In this document: one piece after another, positions 49,401-61,060 of the stretch
Position numbering within the stretch: the first letter of the stretch is position 1
Layout: every line of letters starts with the position of its first letter
Assembly (NCBI RefSeq): GCF_901709675.1
Contig: NC_051107.1
Location: forward strand, 4,406,001-4,470,000
From: Syngnathus acus
Lineage: Eukaryota; Chordata; Actinopteri; Syngnathiformes; Syngnathidae
DNA: 64,000 nt
Direction: 5' to 3'
Translations under genes and position numbers: made by a program
The notes under the pieces: generated by a model
The model's database searches: none
Seen by the model: only the letters and a program-made list of their open reading frames with translations
What the model was told of the DNA's origin: nothing

Positions 49401-52400
49401 GCCGTTGTTAGCGATGTAGCTCGCCATGTCTATGGCCCTGCTATCGATGCTCAGGTTCCTCATGCAGCCCACAAAATCCCGATTTCGCACCGGGAAGTCC
49501 TCGGGTAAATTGGGGACGCCGCCGAGTAACAGCGGCCCGGTCAAGTCCAGCGATCTGTAAAAATAAATAAAATAAAATAAAAATAAAATACAATGTGTGA
49601 AACCGCCAGTTGTGTTTTCTTCCCACGAAAAAAAAAAAAAGGCAAGTGAGGTAAAGGTCTTAAATTTGTCACAAGGCTAAGCTGCTAGCATCACAGCAAC
49701 AAGAGTCAGATTGAGCATTGTAGGTCAAGTAAGACGGATCGGCGGCTTACTAAACATCAAACGCCGACGGCTTAACGGAGATTTAATGTGATACAATAAC
49801 CAACAAAGAAAGCTTTAACCTCTGAATGCTCAGATGTTTGCATAAACGGTGCATTCTCAGGTCAAGATTGGCTCAGGCAGGATGTATCATGTGTGAGGAA
49901 GTAATCAAGTATTTATTTAAGTCACATCTTTGTGTGTGTTTGATTTTACTTTTTCTGTCCGGTTTGCGTTCCTTGAGCGGCGCACGAGTAGTTCCCAATC
50001 TGCTTCCCGAATCGGATCGCCATGGAGATGTCGCAGTCGTCAACGGCAACCACTGCCACTTTCTCTCCGGATGGTCCGTGGGGGATCCCCAGGCGCCCTA
50101 TGTTGGGCTGGAATAAATTAAAATTTTCAAAATGAAATAGAAGATTTAGTTGAAACAACTGCTTCATTTTAACCTGTCACCCAATCCTTCTTCTCTTTGG
50201 CGGAAAAAAAAAAGGCCCATTGTTACTCGCTCACACCTACGAGTTACAAACTAGGCTAATACCTCCAGCGGGACTTGGCTAATGTTGATCTGCAAAAAAT
50301 GTGAATCAGCTTAGAAAATAAGGCTTCCAATCCATTTATTTGTATTGTTTTTTTTTTAAATATCAAACATGAGAAGTTCATGAACAACTCTAGGCTTGGG
50401 AATTTAATGTTTCCTCTAATTAACGTGCAGGATAATACAGTGGCTATTTTCTGATTATACGAGAAGTAGCGCTATAAAAAAAAAAAAAAAATCAGCAGTC
50501 CTCTACATACATGGGATTAGAGTAATGAGATACAGGCGGGGCTGTAAACAAAAGAGAAGGGTGAAAGAAAAAAAAAAGGCAAATATAGAAAAGGCCAAAG
50601 CGGGCAAGTCTGGAAATGAGAGCCTGAAAGACAAAAGTTACCAACTCCCCAGGGTGTTTTTTTTCCTCCCATATACTTTTCCACTAAGATAACAGGAAAT
50701 GACACACTTTGTGCCGCCAGGAGCAAATAAACCAATCAAAAATCCGACAAATGAGAGGGGGAAAGTTGAGGAGAAAAAAAAAAACAAGGGTTGTGCGACC
50801 ACCTGCAGAGAAACATGTCATGTCAGCGATTAGGATCTCAGCATCCCTCTTGAGCTCAGTCAAGCGAGAAGCAGATGAGATGAAGATGAGAAAAGCAGTA
50901 GGAAGGAGGGGTGCACCGTAACCAAGAGCAGGACTGGGGGCAAATCAAATGCCGCCTGCTCCCCCCCTCCCTCCCATGAGACTATTGACCCGACGGTTGA
51001 AGATTCCCTCTCTCCAAGGTGTCATCTCCAGGGGCGATGCTATGACGACGCACTTGAACCCCCGCAGCGAGCCACAAAAGACCAGCGGGGGTAGGGGAGG
51101 GGCAGGGGAGGGGCAGGGAGGGAGGGGGGTGAGGACGCTACACGCCGAAATGACATCACAACACACTGCGGCCAAACCACAGCTACAGCTGCATCTTTGA
51201 CACCGTCAGCTTCCTGTCAACATGATGAACCTGCCAAGTCGCCTGAGGCCAGGATTTATAAAAAAAAAAAAGGAAGAACACAGATTGGGTTTCATGCAAA
51301 AACACTTCCACGGGCTTGTCAAAGAAACATCCAAATGAGGGACTAACAAGCTGGGAAAATGTGTGAAGACGAATGGAAGGAAGGAATTGCTTTGCAGAAA
51401 TGTGTGTGTTGAACCAACGGGTGTGTTTACGTGCGAGGAAGGAAGCGAGCGGGCCGTGCAGCAGACGACCACCAACTCCCGTCTGATAATAAAGGAAGAG
51501 TTTTATTTGATTTGGAGCGACCGAAGGAAAAGCCATTGTTTGGTGGACTCTTGGAAGATTTTACACAGAGACAACATGATAAGGATTTGTCGTATCGACA
51601 CACAGGTTAGCGTGTCAGACCTTCGGCAGCAAGCTCATGTCCGCATTACCTCACCTGCCCCATGGCTGTGTAAACCTAGAAGTGTGAATAATTCACACGC
51701 ACAAAGGGCTACAATGTCCTACGTTCAAGACTATACGTTACTTGCTCGACCCATCAGCGGACCAGATGGACGGCGGCCATTGTCGGCGGGAAGCTTTCAA
51801 AGTCGCGAAAGAAATGTTCGGACGGTGCAAAACAAAAAGGTGGAGGTAATCGTATCCTCTCTGGAACAGCCAAATAAAAGTCAGTATGATTTTACAAACT
51901 ATGCGTCCAGTGACGGGCAAGTTCAAAAGATAGCAAGCTAAGCAAGCTAGCTAGCATGAAAACTTACAACTGTGAATTAGTTTGGCAAGCAACAATGACT
52001 TTTAACCTAGTGACAAGTTATCTGAAAAGTTTTAAAACACTGTAAACTGTAAGATAACACCATATTCCCAATCTCTGTTTATGTTTGACTGCCATAAAAG
52101 TAGCCCTGATGGTGCTTTTGTCAGAGATAAGAAACATAATTGGGATGATTAAAAAATAAGCGTCACTACAAGGTGAAACACCGATTTGAAAGCCAAGTAG
52201 CATTCCGAGAAAAGTCCACAAGCAACTTCCAAACCAGAAAACGACTAAACTACATCCTCTACGACATGCGAGTCACCAGGAGGGGGGGGGTTGGAAAAAA
52301 AAGCACCAGGTCAAGAGGTCAATGGTTACCTCCTTCTGCGTAAGCTCCAGCCAGGCAGTATAGAGCGGGAGCCGCAGAAGCCCGCTGGAGTCCACCAGAC

Positions 52401-55400
52401 TCCCCCCGTCCTAGCGCAAGAGAGAGACACCACATTAGATAGACGTGTGTTTATCTCTGACCAACCTCCTTCGAAAAAACAAAACTACCTCAGCTCTCTT
52501 CAAAGCCGCAACTTGATGTCATCGTCTCTCCTCTTTGTATTTATGTGGAGCTTATAAAGTCGTCACTGGGATGCAGTTAAACCACCAAATAAGGATCATT
52601 CTTTTCTTTGTGCTCTGTTTTATTATCCGGGAAACCGCAACTTTTCAACACGACAACACTGCAGAGAGCAGAAGGCCACTACCAATAAAGCACATACCGA
52701 CGGTATACGGCTATAGCTAGCTTAAGTATGTTACGCCGTATTGTGAAGTCACTTCACATGTACAGTATGTTTTGGATGATTAAACGCCTGCCTGAGGCAA
52801 CACGCAAGTGAGAGAGCGAGAGGCCGGCGAACAGAAGAAGCAGAAACTTCTGGTTTGGTTGGTGATAAGACTCGGCTCGACCCGTCTGGGAATTTTAGTA
52901 TCCCTGTACTGTATATGGAAATGGGGGGGGGGGATAATTTGGACACTCCAGCTCTCCAACTGCTTGGGATGGCGACAACAATGGCAAAATCCTCGTCTGT
53001 TTCCACGGCGACCCCTCCTCCCTTAAACGTTTGACCTATTGTTTTCGAGTCGAGGCACCCCGGGGTTTTGTGAAGAGTGGCTCTAATAAAAAATTGAAAA
53101 AGGAAGGGGAGGGCGGTCGCGGCGAACCCCCTTGCGCAATCTTTAACCGTCTCATCATCTGACCCACTAAATCACCTTCTGTGCGTGCGAGGGCGCTTTG
53201 TGTATCAACATAGGGGTCGTTAACACATGAGTGGACTCGTGGGACAATAACAAGCCTTTATTCAAACCTAGCGAGCGCTTTTGAGATTTCCATAATTCTT
53301 CATACAGTGATCAGTTTTTGGGTCAACTTGCTTGTTTTTCCAGGTAGCTCCCATTTAAAAATGCATCCATCTCAATTTTCCCATTTGAAAGCCTTTAAGG
53401 CTCCCAGCATCGGATCAAAGTCAGCGTTATCTGCGTGGGGGGGGGGGAGCTTGGCTTACATGAATCTGGCTTACATCATCTTCAGAAGTCGCCTTTAGGG
53501 CTTGGCAAGGTGATATAAAAATTGTGCGTATCTTTTCGTCAACACTATTGTGAACCTTCTGCTGTATACGTTTACAAAAAAAAAGCCCTCCAGGAAGCGA
53601 TGGCTTCTGATCGTGAAGATGGTCGGCCTCTGGGCGAACGTCGGCGGCTTTGTAAATCACTACGTGACATTGTTACGGATCCACCCGTTGGTACATGTGA
53701 TTATATACTCTGGAAGAAGAAGAGGAGCAAAATAACAAAGCGAGGAAGATGAGGGGAAAAAGGAAAACCACGCCGAACGGGGGGCGGCGACTTTGTTGTT
53801 TCCAAAGCTGTAACCATAACACGACGCAGTGCCTGTGTCATTCCACAAGTCCCGACAATGAGCGCTAAAGTGACCCCGCAGCTAACACGGGATCGTCGTG
53901 TTCGCCAGTCATTCGTCACGTGAGATGAATGCCGGCCTGTCATGACCGGTGAAAGCTCCCCTGGTTTGCGACGGGCGTTCGTGAAATGTGAAACCATGGT
54001 CAGAAAAAGTTAAAAGAAGAAATATTCGCTCAAAGCCGCTGGCGAACGGGATTAATTCCCCGCCGCAACAATGAGGCACTCTAAAGTGGCCATGTTGGCC
54101 TTCTTGTAGATTTCTTTTTTTTTTTTGTGAGTAGCATATATTGAACTCTGAGTTACCTCTCATTCCCAAAACTTATTTAAACAATAGCTGCAGGCTCTGG
54201 AAATTTATGAGGAAAATAACACCTGACTCGAAGAAGCTTCTCCGATATATTATTACACCGCAGATACATGACGGCACTTGATTAAAAAAAAAAAAAAAAA
54301 AATGGCAAGAGGACCCCCGTGAGAAGAAAACTGAATGAGAACATCCACACTACCTTGTTGTAATAATGGAGCTGCACTGAGTGCCATTGACTATCACTGA
54401 CACCACCTGGGATGAAGGGGGACACGGTGGTCTTGGTCTCACCTGGAGATAGAAACGATACAAGGTGAAGCAAAGAAAATTTGAAATAGCGGCGCCCCAA
54501 CTTGACGCCAAATCACTAGTTGGGAATGGGCGGTATTCGTCTGCGCTGTCAGCGTCTCTGACTTAAGCAGAGGGCAAGGCGCAAGGACTGATAAATTACT
54601 TTGTTTGTCAAAGGCAGGAGCGGCCCCGGGCAAGAATCCGCAACCCTGACAAGTGTGTTATTTCGTGTGTGTGTGTGTGTGTGTGTGGTTTCAGAAAGCA
54701 AGAGCACATTTGTCAACAGTAAAATCAACAACTAAATATCGGCATTCCACAATAAGGCTAACTCAGGTTTAATCCTGAGTAAATACAAAATTAAAATGTA
54801 AACAAATAGTTACAATACATACAATAAATTTTTGTAATTAAGAAAAAAACGGAATGGAATTTGGGAATTATATTTCATAATTGGGATGTTACCTAAAATA
54901 TACAATTGTTTGAATCACACCAGGTTAAATGTGGAAGCTGAGGAAAGCGGCCTAACCTCCAGAGAAGGTGAGTTGAATCTGCTCGTCGATGATTTCCAAA
55001 GCGATGAAGTCGTGTTTCTCATTGAATCGGCCGTTGTAGAGGAGCAACGCGTTTCGTTCTCGTGTTGCGAACCTGGAAAAACACACAAAAAATTCTTATT
55101 TTGCTTTCAAAAAAAAAACTGCACAAAAATGTCAGTGGGCGTGAACGACGCAAAAACTACAACTTTGCACTGTAATCTGTCCCAATACTTTTGTCTCTGT
55201 GCATCTTCATGATGGAATGAAGAAAATTCATTAAGCGAAAGCAGGAAATGTGTAGCGTATGGGCTTTGGACAGGAAAGCTGCGCCCTCCCCCTACTGTTC
55301 GCTAGATGACGTTTGCCCGTGCGATAAAAAAAAAACGGGCGCGCAAAGTTCACGTGCGAGCCGTTTGGGAATGCAAGGTGAGGGCAGAGGAGTCAACCGG

Positions 55401-57131
55401 CAGATGCCAGCGAGCCAGGAAGTCGGCAGGGCTGCAACCAGACGCTGATAAGGGAAACCCATCACAAAGACTTTCCTGTTTTGAGGGCAGTGCAAGTTTT
55501 TTTTTTTTGTTTCTCACCATCACACGACTAATCGACTCCCATTATTATTGCTCCAACTTTCCTACCTTTGTACAGGAAGCAAAACAAGCAAGAATGTTCT
55601 ATTATGATACCAACAGAGTAGAACCAACCCCTTGTCTCTTATGTCTTTTTGTTTCCATAAAAATAAACGGAAAAAATGTAAACCAGCTTGATCAAAACGA
55701 CGGGCAACTCACATGAGCGAGACGGTAAAGTGAAACCTTTGCCGCAGACCCCTGAAGGTGACGAAGGACTGTCCGGGGAAGCTGCGCGTGGTCATCTCAC
55801 AGTACGGCTTCTCGTACTCGCCGGGCAGACACCGGCACGTGAACCCGCCGGCCATTTTGTTGACACATTCGCCGCCGTTCTTGCACACGCCTGGGACGCA
55901 GCTATCCGACGAGGCGTTCACTTCACAGTGTTCGCCTATGAAAAGAGAAGCGGGAATTAGTTGGACCGAGACATTCTGAGACATTTTTGTCAGACAGTCC
56001 AGACACGATCAGGACCCCCAAACCTTCTCCAAGAGCCTGGAACCAGGTAATGGCCCTTCTCTCTACGGTATAATCCCATTTTCCGTGGGGTAAATTATAA
56101 GGATCTGTTTCCCTGTTATGCGGAAACCCGAGAAGAACGCTGTCATCGAGCCAATTATGGGACAGTGATGGTTCCAAGTGTTGAACTGTGACCTCCAAAA
56201 GAGGAACCGTCACTTGGTTTTTGGTACGCAAAACATGCTTGGGGGTATGAGCGGGGAGAGGGGGGGCAGTGACAGGTATAATGGGATAATTAGATCAGAT
56301 AAGATGGAGGAAGAGAAGGAAGGACAGGCCGATGAAGGCTGTCTCTATTAGAGAGAGATACGGGAGAAGAGACTATCAGGTGAACACAGGGAAATATTCC
56401 AGAAAAGTCCAGAAGAGTCTCTCACCGGTGAAGTCTTCCCGGCACTCGCAGGTGTAGCCGCCCTCGCGGCTTCGACACCGGCCGTTGTTCTTGCAAGGCC
56501 CCGAGTAGCAAAGGTCGATCTCCGTTTCGCAGTAGTTGCCCGTGAAGCCGACGGGGCAGCGGCAACGTAGCCCGTTGATGGGGTGGATGGGTCGGAACAA
56601 AACCGTGTTGGAGGCGATGAAGGGCGGCGAGCTGTCGAACTTGAGCACCGACACGCACTTCATGTAGTTCTCGCAGGGCTCCCGCAGGCAAATGTTGTCG
56701 TCGAACGGCAGAACCTACAGAAGGACGGAAATTTTTGACTGGCTCTCGTGGTATTTGGTCCAAACGTAAAATTACCTCCTGAGATGATATAAGCCTGAGC
56801 AGAGTTCTGTTCAGGTAAATCTGCTCCTGCAGTTCCTCCGAAGGAAAGAAGGTCCCCTTCCCGGGGACTCCACCGGGCTGCATAGCCGAGAAGGTGACGT
56901 TGAGGATGGAGCCCTGCACGTCCGTGTCGTTCTGGATGTTGAACACGAAGACGGCGTCGGGCCTGGTGGAGAGCACCGCCGCCACGCCGTCCACGAAGAG
57001 ACCGAGTAGAGGCGACAGGAAACGTTCCTGGGACATGTTCTCCAAGCGCACCGTGATGCTATTAGTCAACATGTCGTCGGTGATGATGGTGACGCGGAGA
57101 GTGCAGAGGGCCGAGGTGGTGTGGAGACCAT
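41721..57131 (-). CDS. celsr1: Cadherin EGF LAG seven-pass G-type receptor 1, C-terminal 34 exons (partial)
   Basis: CELSR1 (Flamingo family) is an adhesion GPCR of the planar cell polarity pathway, acting at cell junctions with Frizzled and Vangl. The visible part is 5663 nt, 1887 aa. It starts in phase 1 at 57131 (GLHTTSALCTLRVTIITDDM), just after the cadherin repeats. Every intron is GT-AG and phases agree over all 34 exons, as expected for human exons 2-35. Order: EGF repeats, laminin G1, EGF, laminin G2, EGF pair, laminin-type EGF, hormone-receptor domain, GAIN with GPS, seven membrane helices, cytoplasmic tail. CELSR1 rather than CELSR2 or 3 is shown by tail motifs SDSDSELSLEE, YASSHSSDSEDDD, HSTPKG and PEQRKGILKNK. 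The N-terminal cadherin exon is off the right edge. Confidence 0.96.
43523..45360 (-). CDS. celsr1: celsr1 seven-transmembrane exons
   Basis: Exons 45360-45160, 44508-44334, 44265-44153, 44071-43992, 43922-43796 and 43648-43523, residues about 1276-1549 of the visible part. Helix 1 reads VSVSLFLLLLTLILLCLL. Later segments include IAILLHYFYM, FYYAMGWGIPAI, GLDPQGYGNPDFCW (conserved extracellular loop), LIWSFAGPIFVVV, LLLLLISATWLLGL, HYLFAGFSCLQ and IFIFFFHILFNKDVRKHL. This is an adhesion-type (family B2) receptor core. All seven spans are intact. Confidence 0.95.
43709..43770 (-). mobile_element. LINE reverse-transcriptase fragment (copy 2)
   Basis: The minus strand reads QYGVPQGSILSPPLF then a stop, close to the fragment at 18850-18912 and with the same extra T. 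It fills nearly half of a roughly 150-bp celsr1 intron between two transmembrane exons. Confidence 0.7.
44509..45159 (-). other. celsr1 intron between TM exons, with AT minisatellite
   Basis: A 651-bp intron. It has a GT-rich patch near 44.81-44.88 kb and the AT-rich tract at 44943-45084. No coding sequence. Confidence 0.75.
44943..45084. repeat. AT-rich minisatellite (TTATATTA-type units)
   Basis: About 140 bp made almost entirely of TTATAT/TATTAT units, in a celsr1 intron. Confidence 0.9.
45427..46851 (-). CDS. celsr1: celsr1 GAIN domain and GPS exons
   Basis: Exons 46851-46642, 46557-46374, 46236-46093, 46030-45847, 45785-45618 and 45553-45427, residues about 937-1275 of the visible part. 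They encode YYGNDVKTAAQLLNHVLQFE, ILDPDTKAHWEQIQ, FSVDYLDVSD, VAVVIVYKSLGKLLPERFDP, TKPVCVFWNHS and the GPS WSSKGCEV..CQCNHMTSFAVLMD. The GPS Cys and Trp residues are present. The cleavage tripeptide is H-M-T (codons at 45471-45463). In the family the GAIN domain can self-cleave at this point. Confidence 0.94.
46300..46352. repeat. (AAAAT)n pentanucleotide repeat
   Basis: Roughly ten ATAAA/AAAAT units in a celsr1 intron, ending about 20 bp before an exon donor. Confidence 0.92.
46943..48476 (-). CDS. celsr1: celsr1 EGF, laminin-EGF and hormone-receptor exons
   Basis: Exons 48476-48302, 48238-48097, 48028-47908, 47773-47590, 47306-47205 and 47037-46943, residues about 664-936. The first has GLKIRVEEGCDLADPCD (end of laminin G2 and an EGF). 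The next encodes GYFGKECVDACQLNPCEH. The third and fourth form a laminin-type EGF with CPQGWWGSPVCGPC, CNKTTGECRC and GRQCNRCDNPFAEVT. The last two hold GCPKAFDSGIWWPKTKFG and GWLSPELFNCT, the hormone-receptor (HRM) domain. Cysteine patterns are complete. Confidence 0.94.
47819..47898. repeat. AT-rich low-complexity tract (ATAAAAATAA)
   Basis: Irregular AAATA units inside a short celsr1 intron. Confidence 0.85.
48533..49554 (-). CDS. celsr1: celsr1 second EGF and laminin G2 exons
   Basis: Exons 49554-49391, 49315-49190, 49126-48960, 48893-48708 and 48646-48533, residues about 411-663. The first ends laminin G1 (SLDLTGPLLLGG, GCMRNLSIDSRAIDMASYI). The next is an EGF module (CINGGVCVSKWNTYSCDCP). 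The remaining three encode laminin G2: VSWSEPDITIAIPWYMGLMF, VNDGEWHHLLVEL and GFVGCIQ. One donor (GTCGGT at 49390) is weak but phase and homology fix it. Confidence 0.93.
49559..49591. repeat. (AAAAT)n-type repeat
   Basis: Short AAATA/AAAAT array directly beside the acceptor of the celsr1 exon at 49554. Same unit type as at 46300. Confidence 0.85.
49950..57131 (-). CDS. celsr1: celsr1 EGF triplet and laminin G1 exons
   Basis: Exons 57131-56776, 56714-56426, 55935-55713, 55072-54957, 54442-54354 and 50107-49950, residues 1-410. The first is the conserved post-cadherin module (SITVRLENMSQERFLSPLL, VFVFNIQNDTDV, EQIYLNRTLLRL). The second has CLREPCENYMKCVSV, a long EGF insert, CRCPVGFTGNYCE and CYSGPCKNNGRC. 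The third holds an EGF (CVPGVCKNGGECV) and the start of laminin G1 (SFVTFRGLRQRFHF). The rest complete laminin G1 (NGRFNEKHDFIALEI, DSQWHSVQLHYYNK, DDCDISMAIRFGKQIGNYSC). Confidence 0.94.
50108..54353 (-). other. celsr1 intron within laminin G1 (4.2 kb)
   Basis: Phases and homology show that no exon is needed here. The tract holds a G-rich run (51086-51134), GC-poor flanks and an open frame at 51363-51941 (plus strand) without recognisable similarity. No RNA gene was recognised. Confidence 0.75.
51086..51134 (+). repeat. G-rich tract with G-quadruplex potential
   Basis: Eight or more G3-G6 runs separated by 1-3 bases (GGGGTAGGGGAGGGGCAGGG and onward). On the celsr1 transcript strand it is C-rich. 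Confidence 0.75.
54443..54956 (-). other. celsr1 intron with (GT)n
   Basis: Intron of 514 bp. It contains the (GT)n run at 54665-54688 and otherwise AT-rich sequence with no coding signal. Confidence 0.75.
54665..54688. repeat. (GT)n microsatellite
   Basis: About 12 GT units in a celsr1 intron. Confidence 0.95.
55073..55712 (-). other. celsr1 intron, 640 bp
   Basis: Lies between the laminin G1 exons. No coding sequence, RNA gene or mobile element was recognised. Confidence 0.7.
55936..56425 (-). other. celsr1 intron, 490 bp
   Basis: Lies between EGF exons. Mixed composition with GA-rich patches. Nothing recognised. Confidence 0.7.
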
Positions 57132-59567
57132 CTGGAAAGAAACCGTGACGCTAAATAAAATGGATCTCATTGCTCGCTGGGAAAAAAAAATGTCTGGACT
57201 GAAGGTACAAGGTGTCACAATACGAAACAAAACAATCAGCACAAAACTGCACTTGTGTCTTTCATGTCCAGGTGTGTCAGTGTATTTTCTTACATCGATC
57301 ACATTACATTTGTGATGTTCCCGTCTCCAGAACAATACTTTCCACATCAGCTTTATGTAACAGCTATGTAGTGTCATTTGATCCCGTGCATCTGGTCGCA
57401 TACCAATTACTGAATGTTGGAGGGTTACCAAAAGGCCTCGGTGACAAAAAATGGACAACAGGTGGCGGGGTCGGCATGAAATGGATCAGACTGTTGAGGC
57501 GGACGATTGCCGTTATGTCCACACTCCGTCGATGCGTGAAATAAAAATTCTCCAAGGTATTTGGAAGCTTTTAAGTGCATGCCGGGGCAACAGGTGGCGC
57601 TATGATCAGTAAGGGGGGGGTTGGTGAGGTTTGGCGCCTTGACACTCTCAGGTCCAGAATGATTTTTTTTCTATTTTTTAGTATTAACAAATGTTAGGGA
57701 TATCAACAAGCAACAACCCGCTAATTAACATTAAGTAGATGGATCTTCTCTCATTCCGGGGGGGCCGCCTGTGCTATTTATAGAGCCCACCAGTTGCTGA
57801 CATAGCATAACACACACATGCAGAAGGGATGGGCTGAACCATGGAACGCACGGGTGGAAAAACATAAAGGTCACTTTTGAAGCATTTAAATATAAGAGCG
57901 TATAGCGCTCTCGAAATGATGTCATTTGTAACCACACACACATTGAATGCCACGAGGCTTCTGTAGCAGCTGTCTGTGAGTGACAAGTACAAACACACTC
58001 CACATGTGCACGCAGACATTTTCTATACATAATGCATTCCCTGCATGGTTGTCTTTGACACACATAAATCTTTGCAATTAACCCCGTCGGGATACGGTAT
58101 TTTCCACGCCCGACCACCACAGGTGAAAATCCGTGACATACCCGTGACTCTTTAAATTTTCCCGTTTAACACGTAAAATTAATTTATGTATATGTATTTA
58201 TGTCTATATTTATATTATATAATATAAAGATATTTTTATGTATATATTTTCAAATGTTAATTTAAATTAAAGAGTTGTTTGTTCAGTTTGCGAGCAAGAT
58301 AGCCGGTAAAAAAAAATAAAAAATACACAACCACTCTCACATATTTGTACTCAGACTATTACCACACACACACGTATGATTACTGTTGACATTTATCACC
58401 CCGAAAGACAATAGTAGAAGCGAGCAAAAATGTTAAACCCACAAGAGAGGTCGTGACATTATTAAAGGCAGGAAACGTGAATGCACAAACTCTGTTACAG
58501 CACAGTTAATTATTTTACAGAAACTAAACAACAGGAACTTCCCGTTTCAGGTGTTTTAAACGCCTCGAACTTTCTCCGCTGGATTCCATTGGTAACATTT
58601 AAATCAAAACAAACTGAAGTAGGAGCTGCTTGCAGCCAATCACAGGCAGGAATTAGAAAGACACAGCGTGAGAATGTCAAATTAAATGGTCATAAAGATC
58701 AAGCGTCTGCGTATTTGACTGGAAGAATTATGTCTGCAAGTGTGACCCATATATCAGCACACACAGCTGTTACTGTCCAATTTCCTCTTCAACACCTGCA
58801 AGTCTTCAGGGAGGCAACAAGAACACCCAAGTCCCTTCTCTATTTTTTGTGTTGACTGAGATGTCAATGAACGCCCAACGTGAAGTAGCGCCGTCTCATG
58901 GAGTTGATGCCGTACCCAGCCAAACTTTTAACCTTTCACTTGACAGGCGCTTGAATTGGGCGCCCCTCGGCTGGTTCCGCGATATCGAGTGCCAGCTGAA
59001 TGGGCCTCTCACAAGCAAATCTCAGACAAGCGCTCTCGGTCGGCCGCACTTTAAAGCGGAGCGCTCGGGAGGAGATCCGACCTGGCTAGAATGTCGATGT
59101 GAGCAGAATGGCGGCACTGTTTCGACTCAGACCGACGACAAACAGTATGATAATCAATTCCATATTTTTTTTAAAAATCCCAAACACTAAACAAAAACAT
59201 TTTGCATTTTATATAATACAGCTTTTATTTTGAATAATTTTTTAAATTGATATTTAATTCTTAACCTTTTACTGTTATTTTCTTCTAGTAATATATGCGC
59301 AATTAAACTGGGATTTTTAACTGCAATTTTTTTTCTATAAAATGCCTCATAAAAATGTCTTTTATATTGTAATTTTAATTGTGTCAGTATTTTATAAATA
59401 AATTCATAAGTACATTTTGTCATCTTTTAAGTGAATTAAAAATTGATTTTAATTTTCTTTATTAAATGCATTAATTAATTTAAGTCTTTTTCCCCGATAA
59501 GATTTTTTTTTTTTTCAATAATTTATAAATGTGCTCAGCCACTTTGCATGTGCAAGTGTGTGGTCAA

Positions 59568-59582
59568 CCCCCCCCCCCCCCC
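59568..59582. repeat. Poly-C run (15)
   Basis: Uninterrupted run of C in celsr1 intron 1. Confidence 0.9.
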
Positions 59583-60933
59583 ATAACATTATAGCAAGGT
59601 GAAGAGTCAAACGCTCCTTCCTGGCCCACAAAGAAGGCCGACCACTCAACTATAACCAAGAACTCGGGCAAACAATGCAAAGACCGCAACGCCTAATCGG
59701 TAGTTAGTCACGCACCGCCGAGCTAAATCACCGCACTGACACGCAAATAAATATGTTCACAACGATACAAATGCACTAATCGGACCTGATCTGGTTCGAT
59801 AAGCTTATAAATAGTAGCTTTGGAGGTGGGGGGGTGTCTCATGATCAAAAGTTCCCTCCCAGGTTGAACTGAACCACCCAGCCATGAATGGACTAATCGG
59901 AGTCAAGGATCTATTTCACTGACACCAGATCGAGTCTCCCGGCGATTGCTGGATTTTTTTTTTCTCTCGCTCCACTTGCTCAAAATAAGCATATTTAAAA
60001 CTTCATCAAAAATTTTTTTTGGTTTTGTTTTTCTACCTCCACCCTACATTCCAGCTCTTTGTGCTTTCCTGTCCTTTTCTCCAAGGAGGTGTCTGGTTAC
60101 AGTTATTGTTGGTGCTGGTTACTGATAAATAGGGTGCCTGGTTACCAACTGGCACGCCATTGGCTCCATTCAACAAAGCGCTTGGGAAGGAGGCGGAATG
60201 GTCGGGATGAAGGGGGGGTCGTCGTCACGGGAAACGGCGAGACTCGTGTCGAAATGCGCTTCAATACAAAGTCGAGCAGCTCCTCAACTTGTTCTGGCTG
60301 GACAAAGCTGAGGAGACGCTGACCCTTCCGACACCCCCGCAGACACCTGCTGAATAATCCGCCATCTTCCCAGTCAAGTGACGGTAGCTGGGAAGTGTCA
60401 ATTCAAATATTTGGTTTAGGTCATTTCAATTTGAATTGTGAAGGCAAAAAAAAAACCCAGTTAGGGATTCCAAATGATGCTAGTGGTATGGGTGTCGATA
60501 TTGTACGTTCTCTTTGGAGTGATTCATGGTGGCGAACAAGATCAGGCCAGCCCGTGTTGCCTTGTAAATCCGCCATGTCGCTCTTGTAATGTGTGTAGCA
60601 TGAGACGATGAGTCACCAGTCGGGCGAACTGAATTAAAATCCCAGTCTATGTTTGTCCAAGTGGGATGTGTTGCCACTAGATAAGCTCCGTGCTACATGT
60701 GATGTAATAAACTGAACGCTACAAAAATGTGTCTGTAAAAGTGGCCAATTAACCCGAGCTATTTTTGAAGCAAGATTAAAATCACGAGAAGTAGAGCGTG
60801 TTTTCTGTTTCTTGGAAGCCTTCTGCTAGAAAGCAAAACAAAGTCGGTAAAAGCCTACTAGAACATCAGAACTTTATGTGTGGTGAGTTTGAATGAGATA
60901 GGGTCATTCGGAAAACAGCCAAATTGCTAATTA

Positions 60934-61060
60934 GAGGGTGTGCACACTTGTGCAACTACAAGTTATTATTTTTTGTTGTTTCAATTGAGTTGAAGAAATT
61001 ATAAGTCAGATAAATAATGGGAAAAAAATCAGAAATATTTACAAAAATTTGAATACTATG
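60934..61060 (+). mobile_element. Tc1-like DNA transposon terminal remnant (copy 2)
   Basis: Begins AGGGTGTGCACACTTGTGCA, like 5921-5950, then runs through TTTCAATTGAGTTG and an AT-rich tail. The far end is not clear. Related to copy 1 in the same orientation. Confidence 0.4.

Noticed and set aside
51363-51941. 192-codon open frame on the plus strand
   Set aside because: No similarity recognised, opposite strand inside a celsr1 intron, no supporting exon signals.
59080-59130. EGF-like word (ECRCEQNGG) on the plus strand
   Set aside because: Wrong strand for celsr1, no flanking EGF cysteine pattern and no splice sites; coincidence.
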